Source of the DNA: Trabulsiella odontotermitis
GTDB taxonomy: Bacteria; Pseudomonadota; Gammaproteobacteria; Enterobacterales; Enterobacteriaceae
Assembly: GCF_030053895.1 (NCBI RefSeq)
Contig: NZ_CP125781.1
Span: 3,472,001 to 3,536,000 of the forward strand
Direction of reading: 5' to 3'
Length of the DNA: 64,000 nt
In this document: positions 7,902 to 16,188 of the stretch, one piece after another
How the letters are laid out: each line of letters opens with the position of its first letter
How positions within the stretch are numbered: the first letter of the stretch is position 1
Notes under the pieces: generated by a model
The model's input: the letters and a program-made list of their open reading frames with translations, nothing else
Database searches by the model: none
What the model was told of the DNA's origin: nothing
Made by a program: the position numbers and the translations under genes

Positions 7902-9350
7902 TTACGGACGATACACTTTCACGTTGGTAAAGCCCTGCTCACGCAGGTACAGTGCCTGCAGACGGCTCATCACACCACGCTCACACCACAGCAACCAGGT
8001 TTTGCTCTGATCGAGATTGCCAAACTGGGTGCTCAGCTTGTAGAACGGCAGCGAGACCACGTCAATGCCTTCCACTTTCAGCGGCTTGTCATCCTGCTCG
8101 TCAACAGAGCGAATATCGAGGATCACATCGTTGGCACCGAAACCGTTCACGGTTTCCACTTCGACCACGTCCTGGCTGGTCTGTTGCGCGATGTCGCGGA
8201 TATCAAGGTTGCTGGCTTCAGCAACGACGGTATCGAGGATACTGAAATCAAAATTCGCTTCTTCCGCTTCGATCTTCGCTTTTACCGCCTTTACCGTCGG
8301 GCTTTTCGAAATCACGCCGCAGTATTCCGGCATCGTGCGGGCAAAGTCTTCGGTACCGATTTCACGCGCCAGGTTGATGATGTGCTCTTTGTCGTAGGAA
8401 ATCAGCGGGCGCAGGATCAGCGTATCCGAGACGTTATCGATAAGACGCAGGTTGGTCAGCGTCTGGCTGGAAACCTGCCCCAGCGCTTCACCGGTCACCA
8501 GCGCCTGCACACCGTAACGCTCTGCCACTTTTGACGCCGCGCGTACCATCATGCGTTTCAGCACCACGCCCATCTGACCGTCATCGATTTTTTCGAGGAT
8601 CTCGCCGACCACTGGTTCAAAATTGATCGCCACAAAACGCACACGGTGCGAGCTGCCGAAGCGGTTCCACAGATAGTGCGCCACCTGACGAACGCCGATT
8701 TCATGCGCCGCGCCGCCAAGGTTAAAGAAACAGTAATGAACGCGGCAGCCGCGACGCATCAGCATATAACTGGAAACGCCGGAGTCGAAACCGCCGGAAA
8801 TCAGCGACAGGACATCTTCCTGGGTGCCGATAGGGAAACCGCCAATGCCTTCGTAGCGCCCTTTCACCAGCAGCAGACGATCATCTTCAATCTCCAGATT
8901 GACCGTGACGTCCGGGTTCGTCAGTTTCACGCGCGCGGACTCAACATGCTGATTTAAACCGCCGCCGACATAACGTTCCACTTCAATGGAGCTAAACTCA
9001 TGCTTACCGCGACGTTTTACGCGCACGCAAAAGGTTTTGTTTTCCAGCTTCTCACGCCAGGCGTCCAGCGTTTTCTCGAAGATGTCGTGCATTGAGGTGA
9101 ACGGCACATCTTCGACTTCAAGAATATGGTGAATACCGGGAATGCGGGTCAGCGCGTCACGGATAGCAGGACGCTGGTTTTCGTCTTTCGCACGGACTTC
9201 GATGTGATCCCAGTGGCGAACGACGGCAAGCGTCTCGTCGTAGTGCTTCAGAACGTTACGAATGTTACCGGTTAGCATCTTAATAAAGCGCAAACGCACA
9301 GATTGGCTTTTGATTGTGATTTCCGGGAACAATTTAATGATAAACTTCAT
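7902..9350 (-). CDS. thiI: tRNA 4-thiouridine sulfurtransferase ThiI
   Basis: Transfers sulfur from IscS persulfide to U8 of tRNA (4-thiouridine) and to ThiS for thiazole synthesis. The 482-residue protein has an N-terminal ferredoxin-like and THUMP region, the PP-loop SGGFDSGVSSY near residue 180, the cysteine in PEYCGVISKSP near 344 and a C-terminal rhodanese domain whose active cysteine is in WLLWCERGVMSR near 456. The start at 9350 (MKFIIKLFPEITIKS) matches the family; an in-frame ATG 20 codons upstream is not supported by homologues. It is convergent with yajL and divergent from xseB. Confidence 0.97.
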   Translation of the reverse strand: MKFIIKLFPEITIKSQSVRLRFIKMLTGNIRNVLKHYDETLAVVRHWDHIEVRAKDENQRPAIRDALTRIPGIHHILEVEDVPFTSMHDIFEKTLDAWREKLENKTFCVRVKRRGKHEFSSIEVERYVGGGLNQHVESARVKLTNPDVTVNLEIEDDRLLLVKGRYEGIGGFPIGTQEDVLSLISGGFDSGVSSYMLMRRGCRVHYCFFNLGGAAHEIGVRQVAHYLWNRFGSSHRVRFVAINFEPVVGEILEKIDDGQMGVVLKRMMVRAASKVAERYGVQALVTGEALGQVSSQTLTNLRLIDNVSDTLILRPLISYDKEHIINLAREIGTEDFARTMPEYCGVISKSPTVKAVKAKIEAEEANFDFSILDTVVAEASNLDIRDIAQQTSQDVVEVETVNGFGANDVILDIRSVDEQDDKPLKVEGIDVVSLPFYKLSTQFGNLDQSKTWLLWCERGVMSRLQALYLREQGFTNVKVYRP

Positions 9351-9546
9351 GGCGGCAATGGTTCGTTGGCAAACCCTGGGTTTGCATGACAAAAAAATAT
9401 TGCAGCCCATACCTGCGGCTGCATCCAGGCGCGGAAGTATATCACCTTCGTTACCAACCTGCGCGTTACCATTATGCGTTATTTCCCTGGCGACCTGACT
9501 TCGCTACCATAGTGTGGTCGCCCTAAAATAGAGTCAGACATTCACT

Positions 9547-9789
9547 ATGCCAAAGAAAAATGAAGCCCCTGCCAGCTTTGAAACTTCGCTGAACGAGCTT
9601 GAGCAAATCGTCACTCGCCTGGAAAGCGGCGAGCTTCCGCTGGAAGAGGCGCTGAATGAATTTGAGCGCGGCGTCCAACTGGCGCGTCAGGGGCAAAGTA
9701 AACTGCAACAGGCCGAGCAGCGTGTACAAATCCTGCTGGCGGAAAGCGAAGATGCCCCACTGTCCCCTTTCACCCCGGACGCTGAGTAA
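9547..9789 (+). CDS. xseB: Exodeoxyribonuclease VII small subunit
   Basis: Small subunit (80 residues) of exonuclease VII, which degrades single-stranded DNA from both ends; several copies bind each XseA. The protein is almost wholly helical and acidic, with the conserved core FETSLNELEQIVTRLESGE and LEEALNEFERGVQLAR. Its TAA overlaps the ATG of ispA (TAATG), so it leads the operon xseB-ispA-dxs. xseA is elsewhere, as in E. coli. Confidence 0.96.
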   Translation: MPKKNEAPASFETSLNELEQIVTRLESGELPLEEALNEFERGVQLARQGQSKLQQAEQRVQILLAESEDAPLSPFTPDAE

Positions 9790-10688
9790 TGGATTTTTCG
9801 CAACAATTACAGGCGTGCGTGACTCGGGCGAATGACGCCCTGCATCGTTTCATCGATCCGCAGCCGTTTCAGAACACTCCGCTGGTTGAAGCCATGCACT
9901 ACGGCGCATTATTAGGCGGAAAGCGGCTGCGTCCTTTCCTGGTGTACGCCACCGGTAGTATGTTCGGCGTCAGTCTGGAAACCCTTGATGCTCCGGCAGC
10001 CGCGGTAGAATGCATTCACGCCTATTCGCTGATGCATGACGATCTTCCGGCAATGGACGACGATGACTTACGCCGCGGGCAACCCACCTGTCATATTAAA
10101 TTCGGCGAAGCGAACGCCATTCTGGCGGGTGATGCCCTGCAAACGCTGGCATTTTCTATACTCAGCGATGCACCGATGACTGACGTCAATGATCGCGATC
10201 GCCTGGCGATGATTTCTGAACTGGCGCAGGCCAGTGGCGTGGCGGGCATGTGCGGCGGTCAGGCGCTGGATCTCGCCGCCGAAGGCCAGCATGTGGATCT
10301 CGCCGCGCTGGAACGCATTCATCGTCACAAGACCGGCGCGCTGATCCGCGCGGCTGTCCGTCTCGGGGCTCTGAGCGCCGGAGAACGAGGCCGCGCCGTC
10401 CTGCCGGTACTGGATCGCTACGCGCAAAGCATCGGCCTCGCGTTCCAGGTTCAGGATGACATTCTTGATGTGGTGGGGGATACTGCCACGCTTGGAAAGC
10501 GCCAGGGCGCTGACCAGCAGCTCGGAAAGAGCACCTATCCCGCACTGCTGGGCCTTGAGCAGGCCCGGACGAAAGCCCGTGATTTGATTGAAGATGCCCG
10601 CCAGTCGCTGAACCAGCTGGCCGCCCAATCACTGGATACCACGGCACTGGAAGCGCTAGCGGACTATATAATCCAGCGTGATAAATAA
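9789..10688 (+). CDS. ispA: Farnesyl diphosphate synthase
   Basis: Condenses isopentenyl diphosphate with dimethylallyl and geranyl diphosphates to give farnesyl diphosphate, precursor of quinone tails, undecaprenyl phosphate and heme O. The protein is 299 residues. The two Asp-rich motifs are present: HDDLPAMDDDDLRRG near residue 82 and QVQDDILDVVGD near 223. The ATG overlaps the xseB stop. dxs starts 25 bases after the stop, placing the first enzyme of the MEP route in the same operon. Confidence 0.97.
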   Translation: MDFSQQLQACVTRANDALHRFIDPQPFQNTPLVEAMHYGALLGGKRLRPFLVYATGSMFGVSLETLDAPAAAVECIHAYSLMHDDLPAMDDDDLRRGQPTCHIKFGEANAILAGDALQTLAFSILSDAPMTDVNDRDRLAMISELAQASGVAGMCGGQALDLAAEGQHVDLAALERIHRHKTGALIRAAVRLGALSAGERGRAVLPVLDRYAQSIGLAFQVQDDILDVVGDTATLGKRQGADQQLGKSTYPALLGLEQARTKARDLIEDARQSLNQLAAQSLDTTALEALADYIIQRDK

Positions 10689-10713
10689 ACACTAGAACCA
10701 CGATGAGTTTCTG

Positions 10714-12576
10714 ATGAGCTTTGATATTGCCAAATACCCGACGCTGGCGCTGGTGGACTCGACTCAAGAGCTACGCCTGTTGCCGAAAGAGAGCCTGCCG
10801 AAACTGTGCGACGAACTGCGTCGCTACCTGCTCGACAGTGTGAGCCGTTCCAGTGGGCATTTCGCCTCCGGGCTTGGCACGGTGGAACTCACCGTGGCGT
10901 TGCATTACGTCTATAACACGCCTTTTGATCAGCTGGTGTGGGATGTCGGGCATCAGGCGTACCCGCATAAAATCCTGACCGGGCGTCGTGATCGGATCGG
11001 CACTATCCGTCAGAAAGGCGGTTTGCACCCGTTCCCGTGGCGCGGTGAGAGCGAGTATGACGTGCTGAGCGTCGGTCACTCGTCGACCTCCATTTCTGCG
11101 GGCAGCGGCATTGCGATTGCTGCCGCGAAAGAAGGCAAACAGCGCCGGACGGTCTGTGTGATCGGCGACGGTGCCATTACCGCCGGTATGGCATTTGAGG
11201 CGATGAACCACGCGGGCGATATCAAACCGGATATGCTGGTGATCCTCAACGACAACGAAATGTCGATTTCCGAAAATGTTGGCGCGCTGAACAACCATCT
11301 GGCGCAACTGCTCTCCGGCAAACTCTATTCCACCCTGCGCGAAGGCGGCAAAAAAGTCTTCTCCGGCGTACCGCCGATTAAAGAGCTGCTCAAACGCACC
11401 GAAGAACACATTAAAGGGATGGTGGTGCCAGGCACGCTGTTTGAAGAGCTGGGCTTTAACTACATCGGCCCGGTTGACGGACACGACGTGCTGGGACTGG
11501 TCAGCACCCTCAAAAATATGCGTGACCTGAAAGGCCCGCAGTTTTTGCACATCATGACCAAAAAAGGGCGTGGCTATGAGCCTGCCGAAAAAGACCCAAT
11601 CACCTTCCATGCGGTGCCGAAATTTGACCATACCAGCGGAAAATTACCGAAAAGCAGCGGCGGTCTGCCGAGCTATTCGAAAATTTTTGGCGACTGGCTG
11701 TGCGAAACCGCCGCCAAAGACGACAAATTAATGGCCATCACGCCTGCCATGCGTGAAGGCTCCGGGATGGTGGAGTTTTCCAAAAAATACCCGGATCAGT
11801 ACTTTGATGTGGCGATTGCTGAGCAGCATGCGGTCACCTTCGCCGCAGGCCTGGCGATCGGCGGCTACAAGCCAGTGGTGGCGATTTACTCCACCTTCCT
11901 GCAGCGCGCTTACGATCAGGTGATCCACGACGTGGCGATCCAGAAACTACCGGTGATGTTTGCTATTGATCGCGCGGGTATCGTCGGTGCCGACGGCCAG
12001 ACGCACCAGGGCGCGTTTGACCTCTCTTTCCTGCGTTGCATCCCGGAGATGGTGATCATGACACCGAGCGACGAAAACGAATGTCGCCAGATGCTCTACA
12101 CCGGTTATCACTATAACGAAGGGCCTTGCGCAGTGCGTTATCCTCGCGGCAACGGTACTGGCGCTGAACTCCAGCCACTGGCGAAACTGCCGCTGGGGAA
12201 AGGCATTATCAAACGCGAAGGCGAAAAGCTGGCTATCCTCAATTTCGGTACGCTGTTGCCGGAAGCAGCAGCGGTGGCTGAAAAACTGAACGCGACGCTG
12301 GTCGACATGCGCTTCGTTAAGCCACTGGATGAACAGCTGATTCTGGCAATGGCGGAGCAACATGAAGCGCTGGTCACGCTGGAAGAAAACGCTATTATGG
12401 GTGGAGCAGGTAGCGGCGTTAATGAAGTCCTGATGGCCCATCGCAAGCCCGTTCCGGTGCTGAATCTGGGTCTGCCGGATTTCTTTATTCCGCAAGGCAC
12501 GCAAGAAGAAGCGCGCACGGAAATCGGCCTCGATGCCGCAGGAATTGCAGCGAAAATCGCCTCCTGGCTGGCATAA
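10714..12576 (+). CDS. dxs: 1-deoxy-D-xylulose-5-phosphate synthase
   Basis: Thiamine-diphosphate enzyme that joins pyruvate and glyceraldehyde 3-phosphate, the first step of the MEP isoprenoid route, also feeding thiamine and pyridoxal synthesis. The 620-residue protein has the ThDP motif GDGAITAGMAFEAMNHAG near residue 152, the His motif SVGHSSTSISAG and the second-domain motif DVAIAEQHAVTFAAG with the catalytic Glu near 370. The length equals the family norm. It follows ispA closely and is probably the main product of the operon. Confidence 0.98.
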   Translation: MSFDIAKYPTLALVDSTQELRLLPKESLPKLCDELRRYLLDSVSRSSGHFASGLGTVELTVALHYVYNTPFDQLVWDVGHQAYPHKILTGRRDRIGTIRQKGGLHPFPWRGESEYDVLSVGHSSTSISAGSGIAIAAAKEGKQRRTVCVIGDGAITAGMAFEAMNHAGDIKPDMLVILNDNEMSISENVGALNNHLAQLLSGKLYSTLREGGKKVFSGVPPIKELLKRTEEHIKGMVVPGTLFEELGFNYIGPVDGHDVLGLVSTLKNMRDLKGPQFLHIMTKKGRGYEPAEKDPITFHAVPKFDHTSGKLPKSSGGLPSYSKIFGDWLCETAAKDDKLMAITPAMREGSGMVEFSKKYPDQYFDVAIAEQHAVTFAAGLAIGGYKPVVAIYSTFLQRAYDQVIHDVAIQKLPVMFAIDRAGIVGADGQTHQGAFDLSFLRCIPEMVIMTPSDENECRQMLYTGYHYNEGPCAVRYPRGNGTGAELQPLAKLPLGKGIIKREGEKLAILNFGTLLPEAAAVAEKLNATLVDMRFVKPLDEQLILAMAEQHEALVTLEENAIMGGAGSGVNEVLMAHRKPVPVLNLGLPDFFIPQGTQEEARTEIGLDAAGIAAKIASWLA

Positions 12577-12642
12577 TCCCTCCCCTTTCCGCTCCTGCTA
12601 TGCTTAACGGTACAATTTTGAGCCATCAGCAGGAGTGGAACC

Positions 12643-13617
12643 ATGAAATACAATACGTTAGGAAAAACAGATCTTAAGGTTTCCCGTCTTTGCCTCGGCT
12701 GCATGACGTTCGGTGAGCCCGATCGCGGCAGACATGCCTGGACGCTGCCGGAAGAGAGCAGCCGCCCGATCATCCAGCGGGCGCTGGAAGGCGGCATCAA
12801 CTTTTTTGACACCGCCAACAGCTACTCCGACGGCAGCAGTGAAGAGATTGTTGGCCGCGCGCTGCGCGATTTTGCCCGCCGTGACGACATTGTGGTCGCC
12901 ACCAAAGTATTTCATCAGGTCGGTGATTTAGCGGAAGGTTTGTCCCGCGCCCAGATCCTGCGCTCCATCGACGATAGCCTTAAACGTCTCGGTATGGAGT
13001 ATGTCGATCTGCTGCAAATCCACCGCTGGGATTACAACACGCCCATCGAAGAAACCCTCGAAGCACTGAACGACGTGGTCAAAGCGGGTAAAGCGCGTTA
13101 CATCGGCGCCTCCTCCATGCACCCGTCGCAGTTTGCCCAGGCGCTTGCCCTGCAGGCGCAGCACGGCTGGGCACCGTTCGTCACCATGCAGGATCACTAC
13201 AACCTGATTTACCGCGAAGAAGAGCGGGAGATGCTGCCGCTGTGCTACAAAGAAGGTGTGGCGGTGATCCCCTGGAGTCCGCTGGCGCGCGGGCGCTTAA
13301 CCCGCCCGTGGGGAGAAACCACAGCACGACTGGTATCGGATGAGTTCGGCAAAACGCTCTACAGCACGACGGAAGACAACGACGCGCAAATTGCGGAACG
13401 GCTGGCCGCGATCGCTGAGGATCTGGGTGCCACCCGTGCGCAGGTTGCGCTGGCGTGGCTGCTGAGCAAACCCGGTGTGGCTGCACCGATTATTGGTACG
13501 TCCAGAAAAGAACAGCTTGATGAGTTGCTGAATGCAGTCGATATAACACTGAAACCGGAGCAAATCGCCGAACTGGAAACGCCGTACCAGCCGCACCCGG
13601 TGGTCGGGTTTAAATAG
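12643..13617 (+). CDS. yajO: Aldo-keto reductase YajO
   Basis: Cytoplasmic NADPH-dependent reductase of the aldo-keto reductase superfamily, 324 residues. Catalytic residues are seen in FFDTANSYSDGSSEE (Asp and Tyr), VVATKVFH (Lys) and LLQIHRWD (His). E. coli YajO has been linked to conversion of ribulose 5-phosphate to deoxyxylulose 5-phosphate, which would connect it to neighbouring dxs; its true substrate is unsettled. An AGGAG site precedes the ATG. It is separated from dxs by 66 bases and may be read through from that operon or have its own promoter. Confidence 0.95.
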   Translation: MKYNTLGKTDLKVSRLCLGCMTFGEPDRGRHAWTLPEESSRPIIQRALEGGINFFDTANSYSDGSSEEIVGRALRDFARRDDIVVATKVFHQVGDLAEGLSRAQILRSIDDSLKRLGMEYVDLLQIHRWDYNTPIEETLEALNDVVKAGKARYIGASSMHPSQFAQALALQAQHGWAPFVTMQDHYNLIYREEEREMLPLCYKEGVAVIPWSPLARGRLTRPWGETTARLVSDEFGKTLYSTTEDNDAQIAERLAAIAEDLGATRAQVALAWLLSKPGVAAPIIGTSRKEQLDELLNAVDITLKPEQIAELETPYQPHPVVGFK

Positions 13618-13621
13618 TTTT

Positions 13622-13657
13622 TTGCCGCCGGGTAAGGCGAAACTGCCACCCGGCGCA
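13622..13657. repeat. REP-like palindrome between yajO and pgpA
   Basis: GCCGCCGGGTAAGGC and GCCACCCGGCGC pair imperfectly and resemble the REP unit found after yajL. It lies between convergent genes. Confidence 0.75.
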
Positions 13658-13660
13658 AAT

Positions 13661-14167
13661 TTAAAACAGCCCAATCGGCCAGTGGTGGCCAATCAGATAC
13701 AAAATCCCGGCAGAGATAATGCCAGCGACGATATCATCCACCATGATCCCCATACCGCCGTGGACGTTGCGATCAAACCAGCGAATCGGCCACGGCTTCC
13801 ACATATCGAGAATACGGAAAATCACAAACCCCGCCGCAACCCACTGCCAGTCATTGGTCGGCAACGCCATCAACGTGATCCACATGCCAATGAACTCATC
13901 CCAGACAATGCTGCCGTGATCATGTACGCCCATGTCTTTCGCCGTCTGGTGACAGAGATAAACGCCGATACAGATCCCCAGCATCACCACCAGCGAATAG
14001 AGCTGCCATGGCAGAAAGGTCATCAGATACCAGAACGGGATCGCCGCCAGCGACCCCATCGTGCCCGGGACAATCGGGCTTAAACCACTGCCAAATCCCG
14101 TCGCCAGTAAATGCCACGGATTGAGCAAATTCAGGCGGCTTTTGGCAACATCTTTAGTGCGCGTCAA
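13661..14167 (-). CDS. pgpA: Phosphatidylglycerophosphatase A
   Basis: Inner-membrane enzyme that dephosphorylates phosphatidylglycerol phosphate. Conserved family segments are GFGSGLSPIVPGTMGSL, HDHGSIVWDEFIGMW and DRNVHGGMGIMVDDIVAG, with about four membrane spans. The start is uncertain: the position aligned with the E. coli ATG reads ACG (14174-14176), followed by ATC and ATT. I give the TTG at 14167 (MTRTKDVAKSRLN, 168 residues), which overlaps the end of thiL; an in-frame ATG at 14209 would give 182 residues and add 14 residues not found in homologues. An ATT start is also possible. Expression is presumably coupled to thiL. Confidence 0.9.
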   Translation of the reverse strand: MTRTKDVAKSRLNLLNPWHLLATGFGSGLSPIVPGTMGSLAAIPFWYLMTFLPWQLYSLVVMLGICIGVYLCHQTAKDMGVHDHGSIVWDEFIGMWITLMALPTNDWQWVAAGFVIFRILDMWKPWPIRWFDRNVHGGMGIMVDDIVAGIISAGILYLIGHHWPIGLF

Positions 14168-15131
14168 AATGATCGTACCCTTTCCAGTCCAGCGTAATAT
14201 TTTTGCCATCTCGCTGGAAATGCAGCCCTTCCACTTCCGCGCTGATTTGCCCGATGCAGGTAACCGGAATGCCTAAATGCCCGACAGCAACATCCATCGC
14301 ACCACGGTTCAGCTCCGGCACCGTGAAACAGAGCTCGTAATCTTCTCCGCCCGACAGCGCCCAGCGCAGCGCCTGCTCCGGATCGACATGGCGCCGCATC
14401 GCATCGGAATACGGCATCGCATTGAGATCGAGTCGCGCGCCGCAGCGGCTGGCTTTCAGGATATGACCGAGATCGGAAATCAGGCCATCAGACAGATCGA
14501 TAGCCGAGCTGGCGAGATCGCGCAGTGCCTGACCGTGCAGAATACGTGGCGTTGGCCGCAAGTGCCGCTGCTTCAGATAGCGGGCGTCGTCTGTCGCGTT
14601 CACCTGCAGGCGATCCTGCAAAATTGCCAGTCCCGCCGCGCTGTCGCCCGGCGTCCCGGTGACGCAGATCCAGTCGCCCGGTTTCGCCCCGGATCGTTTC
14701 AGGGCGCGGCCTACCGGCACAAAACCGTGGATGCCGAGTGTCATCGACAACGGACCACGCGTGGTATCGCCGCCAATCAGCTGCATATCGTAATAGTTGA
14801 GCTGTTCGAACAGGCTGTCGCTGAACGCCTGTAGCCAGGGTTCATCCACCGTCGGCAGGGTCAGCGCCAGCGTCAACCACGCTGGATCGGCACCCATCGC
14901 CGCCAGATCGCTCAGGTTAACCGCCAGCGCTTTATACGCCAGATCAGCAGGATCGATATCGGGTAAGAAATGAATGCCAGAAACCAGCGTATCTGTGCTG
15001 ATCGCCAGCGTTTGTTTGTCCGGAATATTGAGGAGAGCGCAGTCGTCGCCGATGCCTGTATCGACGTCGAGACGAGAGCTTCTCACGCGATCAAAATAAC
15101 GGGCAATCAGGGAAAATTCACCGCATGCCAT
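14154..15131 (-). CDS. thiL: Thiamine-monophosphate kinase
   Basis: Phosphorylates thiamine monophosphate to thiamine diphosphate, the last step of cofactor synthesis. The 325-residue protein has the AIR-synthase-like fold; metal- and ATP-binding stretches are GIGDDCALLNIP, LIGGDTTRGPLS and AIDLSDGLISDLGHI. It begins MACGEFSLIARYFDRVRSS as in E. coli. A hairpin with a T run lies between nusB and this gene, so upstream transcription is probably reduced before thiL. The 3' end overlaps pgpA. Confidence 0.97.
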   Translation of the reverse strand: MACGEFSLIARYFDRVRSSRLDVDTGIGDDCALLNIPDKQTLAISTDTLVSGIHFLPDIDPADLAYKALAVNLSDLAAMGADPAWLTLALTLPTVDEPWLQAFSDSLFEQLNYYDMQLIGGDTTRGPLSMTLGIHGFVPVGRALKRSGAKPGDWICVTGTPGDSAAGLAILQDRLQVNATDDARYLKQRHLRPTPRILHGQALRDLASSAIDLSDGLISDLGHILKASRCGARLDLNAMPYSDAMRRHVDPEQALRWALSGGEDYELCFTVPELNRGAMDVAVGHLGIPVTCIGQISAEVEGLHFQRDGKNITLDWKGYDHFDAH

Positions 15132-15154
15132 ACGTTATGCCTCAGCAGAAGAAA

Positions 15155-15195
15155 TAAAAAAGCCGGAGATGAAGAGCTGACTCTCAATCTCCGGC
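15155..15195 (-). terminator. Terminator or attenuator between nusB and thiL
   Basis: Read on the minus strand, GCCGGAGAT and ATCTCCGGC form a nine-pair stem followed by a T run (TTTTTT). It is located after the nusB stop and before the thiL ATG, so it can end or attenuate the ribD-ribH-nusB message. Confidence 0.85.
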
Positions 15196-15202
15196 CTGTC
15201 GA

Positions 15203-15622
15203 TTACTTTTTGTGGGGGCGAATTACCGGAGCTGCTTTATCCAGCACGCCATTGACGAACTTGTGGCTGTCTTCCGCACCGAAGGTTTTTGCCAGTTCGA
15301 TGGCTTCGTTGATGGCCACTTTGTACGGCACATCATCACGTTTAGCCAGTTCGAAAAGCGCAATACGCAGCACCGCTTTCTCAACCTGACCCAGCTCTTC
15401 AAGCAGACGGGACAGGTACGGCTTCATCAGGCCGTCGAGATATGCGCTGTTAGTCGCCACTCCGGTCAGCAGTTCACGGAAATACAGAACATCAACGTCT
15501 TTCACGTCCTGTTCCGCCAGGAACTGGTATTCAACATCAGCGATGTCGTTTTTGGACAACTGCCAGGAGTAAAGCGCCTGGACGGCACACTCACGGGCGC
15601 GGCGACGAGCAGCAGGTTTCAC
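15203..15622 (-). CDS. nusB: Transcription antitermination factor NusB
   Basis: RNA-binding factor of 139 residues that pairs with NusE (S10) on boxA of rRNA leaders to allow antitermination. The sequence begins with the Arg-rich helix KPAARRRARECAVQALYSWQ that contacts boxA, and ends GVLDKAAPVIRPHKK. It is all helical and of normal length. It follows ribH after a 21-base gap in the same direction, the usual enterobacterial ribD-ribH-nusB order. Confidence 0.98.
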   Translation of the reverse strand: MKPAARRRARECAVQALYSWQLSKNDIADVEYQFLAEQDVKDVDVLYFRELLTGVATNSAYLDGLMKPYLSRLLEELGQVEKAVLRIALFELAKRDDVPYKVAINEAIELAKTFGAEDSHKFVNGVLDKAAPVIRPHKK

Positions 15623-15643
15623 GGAATTCCCCTTACAAAAAAA

Positions 15644-16114
15644 TCAGGCCTTGATGGCTTTCAATACATTAATCATTTCAAGCGCGGTCAGTGCAGCTTC
15701 TGCACCTTTGTTACCGGCTTTAGTGCCAGCGCGTTCGATGGCTTGTTCAATGCTTTCAGTGGTCAGAACACCAAAAGCAACCGGGATATCGCAATCCTGA
15801 GCGACGTGCGCCAGGCCATTGCTCGCACCACCGGCTACATATTCGAAGTGTGCAGTACCGCCGCGGATCACCGTACCCAGCGCGATAACCGCATCAAATT
15901 TACCGGTCTTCGCCATTACGCTTGCGGCCAGCGGCAGTTCGTATGCGCCAGGCACCCACGCCACGGTAATATTTTCATCTTTGACCTGACCAATACGTTT
16001 CAGGGCGTCAAGCGCACCGTTCAGCAGGTTGTCGTTGATGAAGTTATTGAAACGCGCAATGGTGATGGCAACGCGGGCGTCTGGGGTAGCAACGGGTGCT
16101 TCGATAATGTTCAT
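15644..16114 (-). CDS. ribH: 6,7-dimethyl-8-ribityllumazine synthase
   Basis: Penultimate enzyme of riboflavin synthesis, condensing the ribitylamino-uracil with dihydroxybutanone phosphate; it assembles into a 60-subunit capsid in E. coli. The 156-residue protein shows the conserved ITIARFNNFINDNLL start region, WVPGAYELPL, and ALGTVIRGGTAHFEYVAGGASNGL, which carries the catalytic His. It is also called ribE in E. coli. It sits between ribD and nusB on the same strand. Confidence 0.98.
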   Translation of the reverse strand: MNIIEAPVATPDARVAITIARFNNFINDNLLNGALDALKRIGQVKDENITVAWVPGAYELPLAASVMAKTGKFDAVIALGTVIRGGTAHFEYVAGGASNGLAHVAQDCDIPVAFGVLTTESIEQAIERAGTKAGNKGAEAALTALEMINVLKAIKA

Positions 16115-16188
16115 ACTTTTCCTTTACGGGTTCATTATGGCCCCGCAGGGGGGCGGATTTTATCATAATCTTTTGCGCACTGCTTACT

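Noticed and set aside
9351..9410. Upstream extension of thiI by 20 codons
   Set aside because: The added residues (Cys-rich, no homology) and the standard 482-residue length from the later ATG argue against it.
10771..11631. A 286-codon minus-strand frame inside dxs
   Set aside because: It lies wholly within a conserved essential gene, and its composition is that of an antisense shadow.
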